From Mercenaria mercenaria (taxonomy: Eukaryota > Mollusca > Bivalvia > Venerida > Veneridae): a stretch of DNA of 64,000 nt. Shown here in pieces: positions 31,901-44,790 of the stretch; the first letter of the stretch is position 1, and every line of letters begins with the position of its first letter. The translations under genes were made by a program, and so were the position numbers. The notes below the pieces were generated by a model. That model did not search any database and had not been told where the DNA came from. It worked only from the letters and a program-made list of their open reading frames with translations. Location of the stretch: the NCBI RefSeq assembly GCF_021730395.1, contig NC_069373.1, forward strand, positions 46,404,501 to 46,468,500. Reading direction: 5' to 3'.

Positions 31901-32220
31901 CCCACTTACTGCTATCGGGATTTCAGGTCTTTCAGGTTACTATGAAAACAAGGTTATGCCAGTATTATATATTCATAAATGTCACCAACACATCTCTTTA
32001 ATTTTTACATATTGACATAAAACGTTTAACTGATCCGGATCATTGTGAGCTTGACCTTGGCCCAACTGATCTCAATAGAGGCCATCTGCAGGTTATGACC
32101 AATATCCCAAGATTGTCTACATACCGACCGACCGACATCTGCAAAACAACATGCCCCTCTTCTTCGAAGGGGGCATAATAAGAACATAAATGCCTTTCCC
32201 TTTAAATAGTGACAGACTTT
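31901..32220 (-). repeat. Spacer with a terminal fragment of a TATGCCCCC-type repeat
   Basis: 32040-32180 carries CCGACCGACCGACATCTGC and TGCCCCTCTTCTTCGAAGGG then GGCATAATA, the reversed end of the family at 17740. The rest is unassigned. Confidence 0.6.
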
Positions 32221-33524
32221 TTAGCTCACCTGTCCCTTTGTGACAAGGTGAGCTTTTGTGATCGCGCAGCGTCCGTCGTCCGTCATGCGTCCGTGCGTAA
32301 ACTTTTGCTTGTGACCACACTAGAGGTCACATTTTTCACGGGATCTTTATGAAATTTGGTCAGAATATTCACCTTGATGATATCTAGGTAAAGTTTGAAA
32401 CTGAATTACATGCGGTCAAAAACTAGGTCAGTAGGTCTAAAAATAGAAAAACCTTGTGACCACTCTTGAGGCCATATTTTTCATGAGACCTTCATGAAAA
32501 TTAGTCAGAATGTTTACCTTAATAATATCTAGGTTAAGTTCGAAACTGGATTACGTGGGATTAAAAACTAGGTCAGCAGGTCTAAAAATAGAAAAACCTT
32601 GTGACCTCTCTAGAGACCATATTTCTCAATGACTCTTCATGAAAATTGGTCAGAATGTTCATCTTAATGATATCTAGATCAAATTTGAAACTGGATTACG
32701 TGCTTTTACAAACTAGGTCAGTAGGTCTAAAAATAGAAAAACTTTGTGACCTCTCTAGAGGCCATATTTTTCATGGGATCTTTATGAAAATTAGTCAGAA
32801 TGTTCATCTTGTTGATATTTAAGTCAAGTTTGAAACTGGGTTACGTGCGGTTAATAACTAGGTCAGTAGGTCTAAAAATAGGAAAACATTGTGACCTCTC
32901 TAGAGGCCATATTTTTTGAGAGATATTCATGAAAATTGATAAGAATGTTTACCTTAATGATATCTAGGTCAAGTTTGAAACTGGGTCACGTGCGGTCAAA
33001 AACTAGGTCAGTAGGTCTAAAAATAGAAAAACCTTGTGACCTCTCTAGAGGCCGTATTTCTCAATGGATCTTCATGAAAATTGTTGAGAGTCTTCAGTTT
33101 GATAATATCTAGGTCAAGTTTGAAACTGGGTCATGTGCGGTCAAAAACTAGGTCAGTAGGTCGGAATATAGAAAAACCTTGTGACCTCTCTAGAGGCCAT
33201 ATTTTTCATGAGATCTTCATGAAAATTGGTGACAATGTTCATCTTGATCATATCTAGGTCAAGTTCAAAAGTGAGTCACATGCCTTCAAAAACTAGGTCA
33301 TTAGGTCAAATAATAGAAAAACCTTGTGACCTCTCCATAGGTCATATTTTTCAATGGATCTTCATGAAAATTGGTCAGAATTTATCTTGATGATATCTAG
33401 GTCACATGAGCTCAAAAACTAGGTCACTATGTCAAATAATAGAAATAACGACGTCATACTCAGTTCAACACTGGGTCATGTGGGGATAGGTGAGCGATTC
33501 AGGACCATTATGGTCCTCTTGTTT
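32221..33524 (+). mobile_element. Long tandem-core repeat element, second + copy
   Basis: Left end TTAGCTCACCTGTCC and right end AGGTGAGCGATTCAGGACCA then GGTCCTCTTGTTTT match the 11541-13779 element. The core here is different: about eight units of roughly 148 bp with TTCATGAAAATTGGTCAGAA, GATATCTAGGTCAAGTTTGA and AACTAGGTCAGTAGGTCT. So elements with the same ends carry different amplified cores. Confidence 0.82.
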
Positions 33525-33539
33525 TATTTAACGTAGAAT

Positions 33540-33570
33540 CGGACGGACGGGCGGACGGACGGACGGACAG
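33540..33570 (+). repeat. (GGAC)n microsatellite
   Basis: GGACGGACGGGCGGACGGAC continues to 33570, just outside the right end of the preceding element. Confidence 0.85.
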
Positions 33571-34588
33571 ACTGATAACAGACCTGAAGCCCTAAATGGT
33601 TTCACACACTGTTATTTACGTCATGCAAACTAGATGTGCTTAAACAATTACATCATCTTTTTTATCATTAGTAATATTTGTATTATTATTATTATCACTG
33701 ATAAAATCTGTTTTCACATATAACTTATTTGATATTTCCTTTCTCAATGAGATGCATTTTTGAACATTTACCAGCAGACAGAAAGCCAGGCAAGTTTGGT
33801 CTTCATTAGTTATAAAATAACCAGGTATATCATTTACCTTTCATCATATGGAGTCGCAGTTTCTAGTACTGAATGGTCATCTCATTTAGCTGGAGTGTGT
33901 GATGCCATTGGGGAGATTGACGAGACTGGTAACTCCTTATATCACAGGATTGTTGTTAATGCTAGTGCATCGGTTATTGACGTATCGAAGCCTTTTACTA
34001 TTATATCGGCAACAATAAGGTTGTAATCTTGACTGAAAATAAGAGCATGTGCTTTATTAGTAGTTAATAAAACTGATAATAACTAAAAAGTATTTGAGCC
34101 ATTAGACTGATAAAATAACAACAACAACATACTTTATTAGCTATATTGACATAACAATGTCATGTATTTGGCTAATGATTGGATATAACTATAATACATA
34201 ACTACAGGTACATGTACATGTGTAAACATTACAATTCTATGCTTAATAACAGATATTCATAACAATGGTCTTAACTATACCGTTTCTGTCCTTAACCTAA
34301 ATGATTCGTTGAAAAATTTACAATTATTAATTACCATTTTTTTTTATATTTTGATGTCTTTCTGTATAGTAGGCCATAAAATATTTGGTATCTATTTTGA
34401 ACGAATACTGAAACAATATGTATGCCTCTAATGGAAAACAGACCTATAAGAAGATCTTTTACAGAATACTGCCAAGCAAACAAAGCATCCTCGGATCTAT
34501 TGTTTGCTCACAAGAGACGATGAAAAATGCAAAGCCCTTCACGCTTCAAAGTACCGACTACCGGCTTAAGCGGTTGACAGCAATTAAT
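33571..34588. other. Intergenic, one weak exon-like frame
   Basis: An open frame at 33760-34026 contains an acceptor-like TTTCTAG near 33860 and a GTAACT near 33930, but the translation matches nothing I know. The remainder is AT-rich. Confidence 0.4.
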
Positions 34589-34816
34589 GTGCCGCACCAC
34601 GAGAAAACCCAACATAGTGGCTTTGCAACTAGTCTGGATCCAGACCAGCCCTCGCATCCGCACAGTCTAGTCAGAATCCATGCTGTTCACTAACGGTTTC
34701 TCTAATTGCAATAGGCTTTGAAAGCGGACAGCGTGGATCCTGACCAGAATGCGTGGATGCGCTGGTCTGGATCCATGCTAGTCGCCACTATGTTGGTTTT
34801 CTCATGGTGTGGCTCA
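34589..34816. mobile_element. Fold-back MITE, diverged copy
   Basis: TGTGCCGCACCACGAG to CTCATGGTGTGGCTCA, with the internal mirror arms around GGATCCAGACCAGCC. More diverged than the 38763 copy. The frame at 34418-34693 runs into it by chance. Confidence 0.85.
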
Positions 34817-34959
34817 TTTAACTTTATAAGAAATGTTCGTTTTGCTCATTGCTACGCTATCCTAGTTCTTGTTGAACAAAATCTGTAGCAATGTAACTAT
34901 TTTCAAACCACCCACATTTATGCAAATGCAATGACGTTTGACCTAAATATCACGTTGCT

Positions 34960-35175
34960 ACATTGTGTTGTTATATTTTCTGGTCCTTTGGGTTCATGGA
35001 GTCCATTCAACATATATGCAATAGAGTTCTGCTTAAGCCGGTGCTAGGGGGCGTGAGACGAGTGTTGCACATTTTATTACCTCTCATGAACAGACTAAAT
35101 CAAACCGACTCTGCTACTATTCTTCTTGGTTGCATTCTTTGCTTCAAAAGGATCTTTTTTATAGATTTTATTTGC
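34960..35175 (+). repeat. Dispersed repeat copy (AACAGACTAAATCAAACCGA family)
   Basis: TTGTTATATTTTCTGGTCCT, GCTAGGGGGCGTGAG, TTGCACATTTTATTACCTCT and CTTGGTTGCATTCTTTGCTT follow in the same order as in the 37360 and 37625 copies. I cannot tell whether it is a LINE tail or a MITE. Confidence 0.75.
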
Positions 35176-37149
35176 TACATTTTCCGCAGCTAATTTTTCG
35201 TTGTTTTGAAGAATTTAATTTTAGATATAAAATGTACACAGAATCAGTAAAGAAAGTTGCCACATAGCTGATTTCATTTCTTGATACGGATAAACCATAA
35301 ACTTGCATTACCTTAACATACGTCTGTATATGAATGATTTTGAAATCAGTATTCACAAACACAGGTTCATCCCAGCAACCGCCGCCACATAACTATAATG
35401 CTGTTTAAAAACTGCAAGCGTATGCCATGTCCGTCTCATCGGAACTGTTACTTCAGCTGAAACTAGAATTGCAACATACCTATTAAAGGTAACAGTGTAG
35501 ATCTAATTATTTATGTATTTGTCAGGATACGAGTTATATGACCCAGGGAAGTGCCTACGCTACGCCTTTAGTATCTTAAACAATGAAATGGGTCCAATCG
35601 CTTCTGTGACTATGTCTCACACTGGCTGAAAAACTATGTAAAATGTCCTTTGTTAAAACATAGAGCTGGCTAGACCTTATACTTCGTATATAATTTTTTC
35701 GCTGGTCCCCTCGTCTAAATGATTCGTGTACCAGTGATTCGTAAATGATTTTTATTATAATCTAGATAATTTCAGGGATCAGGCAAATCACTTAATGTTT
35801 CAAACTAACAACCTTCAACTAATGATAATCGGCTCAAACTCCTATAGGCTGGTCATACTATGATTAACTGGTCTTTTTACTGAAGTTCCCATCAGACGAT
35901 GTCTTTGCATCAACAACATACGAGTCCTATCACATAGATGTTCAACCTATTCCCTCTCAATTGAAGCTACAACTCAATATGTTTGCCCTGACTCCTGGAT
36001 GCTCAGCGCCTATATTCTATAACATTAAACTACTATATATGTATGGCCCCATGGCTTGGCTGACTTCGCCATTAACGTTGAACCTTGTCTGTGAGCTGGA
36101 ACTCTCCTACTGTCTCAGCAAATTACCAAATCATATATCTTTGTGTCAACTTTCCGATGCTCAGCCTGTTTTTGTAATCGTTTATAGCATTCGACTATCC
36201 CGTAAAGGTTTAACTTCTATGCTCTGGCCCTAAACCTTGAAACCTTGTTTCAATACTGCAACTCTTCTTTAGCCTCAAACGTCTTCTTTTATATAATTTA
36301 TCCGCCCCGACAAATCCACCGTAATATTTAACAGTTCATTAATCATACTAAATATCTCAGCCTATATTATAAATCTTGTATCTCCTAATCTATCTATTAT
36401 CTCTAGCTCTGAAATCGAAGAAGTGCAAATGCACTAAATAGAGATCACTAACATACATGTATACATTTAATGCTATAAAATCATAATTATACATTACATC
36501 TTCAACATAATAATTATCAAGCAATGTATCTAATAGATGGATGATGTATCTAATAGATGGATGAAGGTATTTTCTGTCTAGTGACCGGCTCAAGGGTTAT
36601 TTAACATAAAGATAATGGAACCTATAAACTATGTAAATGGTAACAATAACACATAGTGTACATATACAGATTTACATAACAACTGTGGATTGGACACTTC
36701 ACACACACACACACACAAGCATACACACACACAAATCCTCAGTGAGCTGGTTACTAGCTTATAACTGCCACCATGTGTTACTGTCAGGCTGCAAAGTAAA
36801 ACATATATGCACAATAGGACATAAAAAGTGATTTCTTAGAAATGCTGCAAACAATCTAAAATACGCCGCCATCTTATTATTTATAAATCATGTATAAGAT
36901 GCATGTACCTGAATAAAGTGTTTGAAGAAAATGCAAGTAAACATAGCTCATTTGCAAATTGTCTTATGAATCATTTGCAAAACAACAAAAATATTTCCTT
37001 ACCTTAGAATTCCTTTAATCCTCCATAAAACGATGTACAATTGCACAATTCAATCTGCTCTCCAAAACATGTCTGATAATTGAAGAAAATCGCGGTCAAG
37101 TGACTAAAATCATAAAACAGCGGGAATTTATTGTTGCAAAATGTAAAAA
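35176..37149. other. Intergenic, simple repeats only
   Basis: A small tandem duplication of ATGTATCTAATAGATGG lies at 36525-36558 and (AC)n tracts at 36700-36732. No exon or RNA gene seen. Confidence 0.5.
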
Positions 37150-37357
37150 TGGTCAAAAGGAAGCAACACCTGAATGACTTAATATCCAAAATAATCTACC
37201 TTGTTACAGATATCATAAATGTGTCTGCAGCTGAAAAATTTTGACTGGTTACATGGTCAAAAGGAAGGAATATGTTCCTGAATGCCTTAATATCCAGAAT
37301 ATTCTACCTTTTTACATATATTATTAATGTTTCTGTAGCTGAAGTATTTTGTTGTTA
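37150..37357 (+). repeat. Tandem duplication, period about 105 bp
   Basis: GGTCAAAAGGAAG recurs at about 37150 and 37255, each followed by CCTGAATG then CTTAATATCCA(A/G)AAT and a TCTACCTTNTTACA(G/T)ATAT motif. It abuts the next dispersed repeat. Confidence 0.75.
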
Positions 37358-37359
37358 CA

Positions 37360-37560
37360 TTTTCAGGTCCTTTCGGATTATGGAGTCCACTCAATGTTCA
37401 TTGGTAATAGAGTTCCGCTTCAGCCGTTGCTAGGAGGCGTGAGGGATGTTGCACTTGCCATTACCTCTCATGAACAGACTAAATCAAACCGACTCTGCTA
37501 TTATTATGTTTTGTTGTATTCTTTGCTTCCGATGGATCTTTTTACAGATTTTATTAATTA
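37360..37560 (+). repeat. Dispersed repeat copy (AACAGACTAAATCAAACCGA family)
   Basis: GTCCACTCAATGTTCATTGG, TGCTAGGAGGCGTGAGGG, TTGCACTTGCCATTACCTCT and ATGGATCTTTTTACAGATTT in order. Confidence 0.78.
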
Positions 37561-37624
37561 TCACAACAGCAATCTTTAAGTGTCGTGTGGCGGCCGTAAA
37601 ATGTCTCCACGTACTTGGATTCAG

Positions 37625-37830
37625 TGTTGTTATATTTTCTGGTCCTTAGGGATCATGGAGTCCACTCAATGTTCATTGGTAATGGAGTTCCGCTTAACCG
37701 ATGCTAGGGTGTGTGAGGGATGTTGCACTTGCCATTATCTCTCATGAACAGACTCAATCAAACCGAATCTGCTCTTATTATGCTTGGTTGCATTCTTTGC
37801 TTCCAAATGATCTTTTTACAGATATTATTA
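37625..37830 (+). repeat. Dispersed repeat copy adjacent to the previous one
   Basis: Same ordered words as the 37360 copy (GGTCCTTAGGGATCATGGAG through ATCTTTTTACAGATATTATT), in direct orientation about 265 bp downstream. This may be a tandem duplication of an element. Confidence 0.78.
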
Positions 37831-37989
37831 CTATAAATACTAGAAATAAGTGAGCCTCAAATTCCTATTTTCTTGGCATTTCAATGACCGAGAACCAATA
37901 CTTGCACGTATTTCACTTGGAATAACTAAATGACACTAACGTATTGTATTCTTCGCTATCGTATACAAACGACGCATTTCAACGGGTAT

Positions 37990-40140
37990 ATCTCTCATAT
38001 ATATTTGCTAGGTAAAATTTCTATTTTCACTCCAGATTTATACTGTCATCCTACCCTTATCACTAAACAAAATCTGCAGTAAAGCCCCTCAAATTGTAGA
38101 TCAAAAGTTTAATACACAGATGTATTTTCAATGTCAGATAAGGCCAAAAACTTAAGACATAGTAAACCTATTCATATCGTATTAGTTTCTCAATTGCGTT
38201 GAGTCCTATACGGATGAGTTTTGTGAAAGCTGAAAAAACACTCAGTACCATATATTTTTCATATGCAACGTATAGCAAGGTTAGTCCTGTAAATATTAAA
38301 TTTTACTGCAAAATGATACCTTAATCCTGCCCTAACTAATGAACTATGATTAACATTTGCTCTGTAAATATTAATTTGTTACTCCAAATTCTTACCGTCA
38401 TCTTCCCCTAAACACTTTACCGATTCGGCAGTGAAATCACTCATATTACAGATCATAAGCTTAATTTACATATATATTTTCAATGCCAGAGAGAGACAAC
38501 ACATAAGTCATAGTAGCACGATATTACTAAGGCTTAGTACATCATGTGAGGTTCTCACTTGCGTGCCTATACGGATGAGTTTTGTGAAAGCTGAAAAAAA
38601 ACTCAGTACCATATATTTTTCATATGCAACGTAAAGTAACATTTGCTCTGTAAATATTGAATTTTACTCAAAACTGATAGCGTCATCCTGCCCTAACCAA
38701 TGAACTGAATTGGCAGTGAATCCACTCAAATTGCAGATCACAATCTCAACACAAAAAATATATGAGCCGTGCCATGAGAAAACCAACATAGTGGGTTTGC
38801 GACCAGCATGGATCCAGACCAGCCTGCGCATCCGCGCAGTCTGGTCAGGCTCCATGCTGTTTGCTAACAGTTTCTCCAATTCCAATAGGCTTTAAAAGCG
38901 AACAGCATGGAGCCTGACCAGAATGCGCGGATGCGCAGGCTGGTCTGGATCCATGCTGGTCGCAAACCCACTATGTTGGTTTTCTCATGGCACGGCTCAT
39001 ATTTTAAATGATAGAGAGGAACAAACACATAAGTCATATATAGTAGCACGTTGTAACTAAGACTTGTAATATCGTGTGCGGATCCTACTTGCGTTGAGTC
39101 GTATATTGATGAGTTTTGTGACTGCTGAAACTATTTAACCAGACGAGTGCCAAATATACTTCACAAGCCATGCTTATTTAAAACTTTTGCTATGTAATAT
39201 TCCAACTGGCACTCAAAATTTATAGCGTCATCCTTCCCTAATCACTGAACCGATTCGGCAGTAAGCCCCTCTAATTGTAGATCAAAAGCTTAATATACAG
39301 ATTTTGTTAATGCCAGATGAGGATAAAACTTAGGTCACAGTAGCCTGATATTACTAAGGCTTGTAATATCGTGTGAGGTTCTCATTTGTGATCTCATTTC
39401 CATCATCCTGCCCTAACCAATGAACTGATTCGGCAGTGAAGCTCCTCAAATTGTAGATCACAATCTTAATACAAAGATACTAGTATATTTGACTAATTTG
39501 TTTTGCATATTTCTTGTAAATATTATTCTACTTCGTTAAACGGTATTATGTATGTTATTATACGTGTAGTTGAAATAAATGATAGAGAGGGACAAACACA
39601 TAAGTCAAAGTAGCACGATATTACTAAGGCTTGTAATATCCTATGCGGATCCTATACTTGTGTTGAGCCGTATACGGATGAGTTTTGTGGAAAAAAACAC
39701 AGTAACATATATTTTTCATATGGAACGTATAGTAACATTTCCGCTGTAAATAATAAATTTTACTCCAAATTTATACCGTCATCCTGTCCTAACCAATGAA
39801 CTGAATCGGCAGTCAAACCTCTAGCTCAAACTTTAGATCAAAATCTTAATGCAAAGATATATTTGAAATGATAGAGAGGGACAAACACATAAGTCATAGT
39901 AGCACGCTTTAACTAAGGCTTGTAATATCGTGTCCGATTACTACTTGCATTGAGTCGTATACGGATGAGTTTTGTGAAAGCTGAAAAAAAATTAAACAGT
40001 GCAATACATCCGTCATATGCAACGTAGAGAAACATTTGCTCTGTCAATATTCATTTGTTACTCCAAATTGATACCGAACACTTTACTGATTCGGCAGTGA
40101 AGCCCCTCAAATTGTAGATCACAATTCTTAATACAAAGAT
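37990..40140 (+). repeat. Degenerate tandem array, units about 290-360 bp
   Basis: GGATGAGTTTTGTG recurs near 38212, 38573, 39108, 39675 and 39964. Each copy is preceded by TTGCGTTGAGTC-like and followed by CATATTTTTCATATGCAACG and ACCAATGAACTGATTCGGCA-like boxes. One unit is interrupted by the MITE at 38763. Non-coding. Confidence 0.75.
38763..38999. mobile_element. Fold-back MITE inserted in the array
   Basis: TGAGCCGTGCCATGAGAAAA to CTCATGGCACGGCTCA. This is the most regular copy in the window; the arms pair almost completely. Flanks read ATATA on the left and TATTT on the right, compatible with a TA target, but other copies do not show a consistent duplication. Confidence 0.92.
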
Positions 40141-41666
40141 ATATAATTACCTGGAATTGTGGTTCTGCTTCGACATGTTATATATTAGCAAAGAAGTACA
40201 GGCTTTCTACATACCACATTTTCATAACTGTTCCTTCTATAGTTGAGTTGATAACATGTTGTATTTCCATACCACTACTTTTGATATTGCGGTTCTAGCA
40301 ATACACTTTTGACAGCCTATTTCTGAACACATGGACAATAATTACATCTGCCATTCTGCTACTTTGCATTTACCTTCAAAAGATACCGAAATGCATATAC
40401 ACTGTTCAACTGGCAAGCTGAGAACATCGAGAACTACTAGTATGATAGACATAGTTTAAGCTGTTACTGGAATTGTCTGTTGTTGGATGTCTCCTTCAAT
40501 CTGTGGTATACAGAAAATAGAACATAGAAACAATATCCCGATGTAGTGTAACAGAGATTATTTCCGCTGATAAACAATATAGTTAATGCAGTTCTCTTTC
40601 TTGCTGCTTTGAACGGCATCATCTGTTTTGTTGCCTTATAGCTGTGCGTGTTAAACAGCAGATGAAATGGTCTAAAGCTGGAATTAAAATCCTTGGAAAA
40701 GATATTGTAATGACTCTCCTGTTAATAAAGATACTTTCAAAGAACAGACAGACGAGACATACGGTCTGGAAAGTAATACAGCTAAAGGTAATAATGCACT
40801 GGAAACCGTTACAACTAACAAAAACAAAGAGACCTGGACATATTTGGTGAGCATACACCAAGTTGCTGGATACTCTGTTTTTTTCGTAATTCAGACTGAT
40901 ATCGGGCTTCTATTATAGGGTACTGCGTTTTAGAATGTACCTGTTCCTACAGGGAGTCTGTGGCGCAGAGGTTGTCTGGTCTGACTTCAAAGCTGCTAAC
41001 GATCTGTGCTCGATTCTCGGCCGTGGCTAAAATTCCGATTTGAATTGCTGGACGATTTACTTAAGGTAGTGGACCCGTAATGTTACTCGATAATTTTCGT
41101 GTGATTACGTATTACATTAGTCAATTCGGAATTCTTCGGACGTAAATATAGCTCAACGCTCACATGGTCTTCCTTAAAAAAACGGAGAATGCCGAAAATC
41201 TCATACTGAGCATGCGTATATACGTTAAAACGTGTGTTTCATTGCCACATTACTAATAAGAATGTACATTAAATCTTTCATTCCATTACTGTTACCCATG
41301 ACTATAAGATGGATTTTGACAATTCAAATTAAAATCAGGAACTGTATGTATAGAAACTCATTTGGAGGTATGGTAAATCATCCAGGAATCGTGCTAGATA
41401 AATGAAGATATAATTCCGTAGCTTGTAAGGCCACTTTTCAACGCCACTTAGCGCTTTGAATTGTGAGTTTACATAGACAAGCAACTCTTTGGCAAGTCTT
41501 TGGTAACGTTATTGTTCCAAAATTAAAATGGCCGGTTCATATTCAACTGTGGTACCAACATCAATGGACTCAGACTGGTAAAGAGGAAAATGTAGAACAG
41601 TTTCTTGCTATAACTCCTTTCATATGGAGTACGAAAGTCCTGCCTAAATTAAGATCATGTGATATA
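40141..41666. other. Intergenic, with a tRNA-like segment and a MITE end
   Basis: 40955-41028 is tRNA-like (TGTGGCGCAGAGGTTGTC and GCTCGATTCTCGG, Leu/Ser-like with poor pairing). TTAAGGTAGTGGACCCGTAA at about 41063-41082 matches the end of the element at 48985, but no opposite end was found. The frames at 40644 and 41463 have no support as exons. Confidence 0.45.
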
Positions 41667-41868
41667 TGAGCCACACCATGAGAAAACCAACATAGTGGTT
41701 TTGCGCAGTCTGGTCAGGATCAATGCTGTTCGCTAACGGTTTCTGTAATTGCAATAGGCTTTGAAAGCGAACAGCATGGATCCTGACGAGACTGCGCGGA
41801 TGCGCAGACTGGTCTGGATCCATGCTGGTCGCAAATGCACTATGTTGGCTTTCTCATGATGCGGCTCA
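41667..41868. mobile_element. Fold-back MITE, shortened copy
   Basis: TGAGCCACACCATGAG to CTCATGATGCGGCTCA. About 35 bp of the left arm is missing. TATA occurs on both flanks. Confidence 0.88.
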
Positions 41869-42390
41869 TATAATGAACGTGTCTTGGGTTTGACCCCTGT
41901 GTTTATGTCATCAGCTCGCAAATGAGTTGTAAACCTCGACCTTGTTTAGGTCAACTTTAATGTATGATTTTTTTAGTTAACAAAGACGACAGGAAAAGTC
42001 TGTCTTACTGCTTATGTTCCTGTTTTCCACCAATCATATGTCGGATAGTTTCAATATTTATTCCTGTAGAATGTACCCTTATGAACACAAATCCTGTTCG
42101 CCATGAAGAGCATTATATAAAGTATCTGCTGCATGGAAATAGTAGATAAAATACTTAAGACAGGTTATGATGACTAGACTAGAGAACAGCTACGCGACCG
42201 GTCGACACCTCCGCCCCCCCCCCCCCCACCCCCCAAACACACACACCCTCGCAGCATCCCACACACACTCTCTCATTTTGTTTCTCACTGAAGATTTCAT
42301 TTTATAGTCACTATCCTAAACAAAGAAGAGGCATGACCTCTACATCTCTCGTCATCATCGTATGTCAGTATAAAGGTCATTCTTCAAAAT

Positions 42391-42526
42391 GAGGTAAAGA
42401 TATCTAACCCTGAATTGGAGCTGACTACGTGTGACAACACATTGTATACATTATGAATGAGGTAAAGATATCTAACCCTGAATTGGAGCTGACTACGTGT
42501 GACAACACATTGTATATATTATGATA
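42391..42526 (+). repeat. 68-bp tandem duplication
   Basis: GAGGTAAAGATATCTAACCC starts at 42391 and again at 42459. The two copies are nearly identical through CAACACATTGTATA, so the duplication is recent. Confidence 0.88.
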
Positions 42527-42690
42527 CATGTACGTACGTAAAACATAACTTATGTATATACACGTGATGTGTAGTATGAATGACCCTCTCTGTATACATT
42601 TTCATTTTATCGAGCGATCACCACCAATCAATCTTTAAAGATCGATTTCAAATTGATATCATCGGTCAATTAAGGTATCTTTACAATAAT

Positions 42691-42927
42691 TGAGCCGCGC
42701 CATGGGAAAACCAGCATAGTGCATTTGCAACCAGCATGGATCCAGACCAGCCTGCGCATCCGCGCAGTCTGTTCAGGATCTATGCTGTTCGCTTTCAAAG
42801 CCTATTGCAATTAGAGAAACCGTTAGCGAACAGCATGGATCCTGACCAGACTGCGCAGATGCACAGGCTGGTCTGGATCCATGCTGGTCGCAAATGCACT
42901 ATGTTGGTTTTCTCATGGTGCGGCTCA
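42691..42927. mobile_element. Fold-back MITE copy
   Basis: TGAGCCGCGCCATGGG to CTCATGGTGCGGCTCA, full length with complete mirror arms. The frame at 42736-42966 is MITE sequence. Confidence 0.92.
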
Positions 42928-43579
42928 GACATGATGAATAATACCTCTCAGAATGTAAAACTTTAACCTTTAATTACTGCCTATAGCAAAACATTCCTTT
43001 AAGTTTCGTTAGTATTCGTCCATGATTTTTATAGGGATGTGTTTATGAATTTAGAGTTTTTGGACAAATTATATCTTACAATCTTTAATTCCAAATAAAT
43101 CATGTAAGTACATGTTCGAATTTTTATCCATCTGAAAGTACATGTATACTACTAGTTATGGTATTAATAAATAGCAGTTGCTTCTTTTTCAAATATTTTT
43201 CTTTTATTATCTTTTTTTTCATTCGGGTTCTTTTTTCCTCTTCTTTTTTAGAAGACTAAATATTTCTTTCGTTGTTTCTTCCGTCTCTCTGCTGAGTGAC
43301 ACTATATATGTACAGAGAGAAATGGAACCAAGAACTTGCATGATGTTTTTTTTTTTTTTTTTTTTTTTTTAATTTCCAAACTTGACTTCGATAAATAAAC
43401 TGTAATTATGATAACCAATATTATATTTTGTAATTTAGTCGTATCTCTCATTAGGACGAGGTGTAGTTAAAAAACACTAGCGTTACTTCTTGACAGCTTT
43501 TACATATATATTAAAAATCTACCAGAGTTTAGCAATACATATATTAGAAGCACTAAATATTTATTAACGTGTCTGAGCT
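42928..43579. other. Intergenic, T-rich
   Basis: Long T runs near 43347-43370 and several pyrimidine-rich blocks. No exon or element ends. Confidence 0.5.
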
Positions 43580-43676
43580 TTAATGACAATCGGCAATTTC
43601 CGTCTTCTTCCGTATGGTATTTCGTATGACGTACCATTTGGGTCAAAAGTCTGAAATCGCTCGAGCGGTACCATAA

Positions 43677-43822
43677 TACACGGTAAGCGTGTAAATTTAC
43701 ACGCTCACCGTGTAAATTTATACGTTAAGCGTGTTTTTTACACGGTTAGCGTATAAAATACACGCTAAGCGCGTAAATTTACACGCTTACCGTGTAAATT
43801 TACACGCTCAACGTGTATTTTC
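43677..43822. repeat. Left cluster of palindromic 21-22 bp units
   Basis: About seven units of the form ACACG(G/C)T(A/T)A(G/C)CGTGTAAATT, each close to its own reverse complement, begin 10 bases inside the palindrome CGCTCGAGCG (43658-43667). Confidence 0.88.
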
Positions 43823-43994
43823 GTTGACCCGATTCCTAATTTAGAATTCGAGCGAATAGACCAATCAAAATTTAGTTTAGAACTGCAAAAAAGACTGCAT
43901 TCATGCACAGCGGACCAGTAGTATGGTCGTCTTCTGTATCAATATGAATAAAGAATGCATACAGCAGTAGTTTCTTAAACGAGTGTATATTATT

Positions 43995-44790
43995 AAATGG
44001 GAAATAATTTACAACTAAAAACAAATGGAGAATAATTTCATTGAAGAAATTGATATTTATTTCCGGGCAGCAACGACCGGCTGCGCGAAGTCCCAGTTAT
44101 GTGTATGATGCGTACCTGTAACTAACAAACTTACACTGAAATGGATAATAATTTATAACTACAGCGAAAAGGAGAATTATTTCATTGGCGAAATAGATAA
44201 TATTTATTTCTGGGTAGCCAACGACTGGCTACGCGAAGTCCCGGTTATTTATTTGATGCGTAACTGTTACTAACAAACTTAAATAAAATTGATAATAATT
44301 TATAACTACAACGAAATGGAGAATAATTTCATTGACGAAATGGATAATATTTATTTCTGGGTAGCCGACGACCGGCCGCGCGAACATCCTGTAATATTTA
44401 TCATGCGTATACTATACCTGTAACTAACAAAGTTATTACTGAAATGAATAATAATTTATAACTAAAACAAAATAGAGAATAACTTCATTCACGAAATGGA
44501 TAATATTTATTTTTGGGTAGCCGGCAACCGACCGCGCGAAGCCTAGAAAATGTATATTATGCGTTTATGTCTTTTTATTTTTTTATTTTTTCCCCCGAGT
44601 TAAATCATATTTTATTGCTTATTACTGTTTACATTTATACTAACAAACATCAAAAATGTACATGTACAGCCAAGAAAATAAACAAATAGGTCGGGCCACA
44701 AGTACATGTAACTAACAAACTTATTACTAAAATGGATAATAAATACAACGAAATGGAGAATATTATTTCATAGCCGAAATGGGTAAAATT
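43995..44790. repeat. Tandem array, period about 150 bp
   Basis: GGATAATAATTTATAACTAC, GGAGAATAATTTCATT, ATATTTATTTCTGGGTAGCC and CGACCGGCCGCGCGAA recur with starts near 43999, 44141, 44291 and 44444. A partial copy follows at 44700-44790 after a T-rich interruption. Confidence 0.82.

Noticed and set aside
33760-34026. 88-residue open frame with an acceptor-like and a donor-like site inside
   Set aside because: The donor GTAACT is weak, the translation matches no family I know, and there is no neighbouring exon to join it to.
41463-41669. 68-residue frame ending next to a MITE
   Set aside because: It looked exon-like because of an internal CTGGTAAAG donor, but it has no acceptor and no partner exon.
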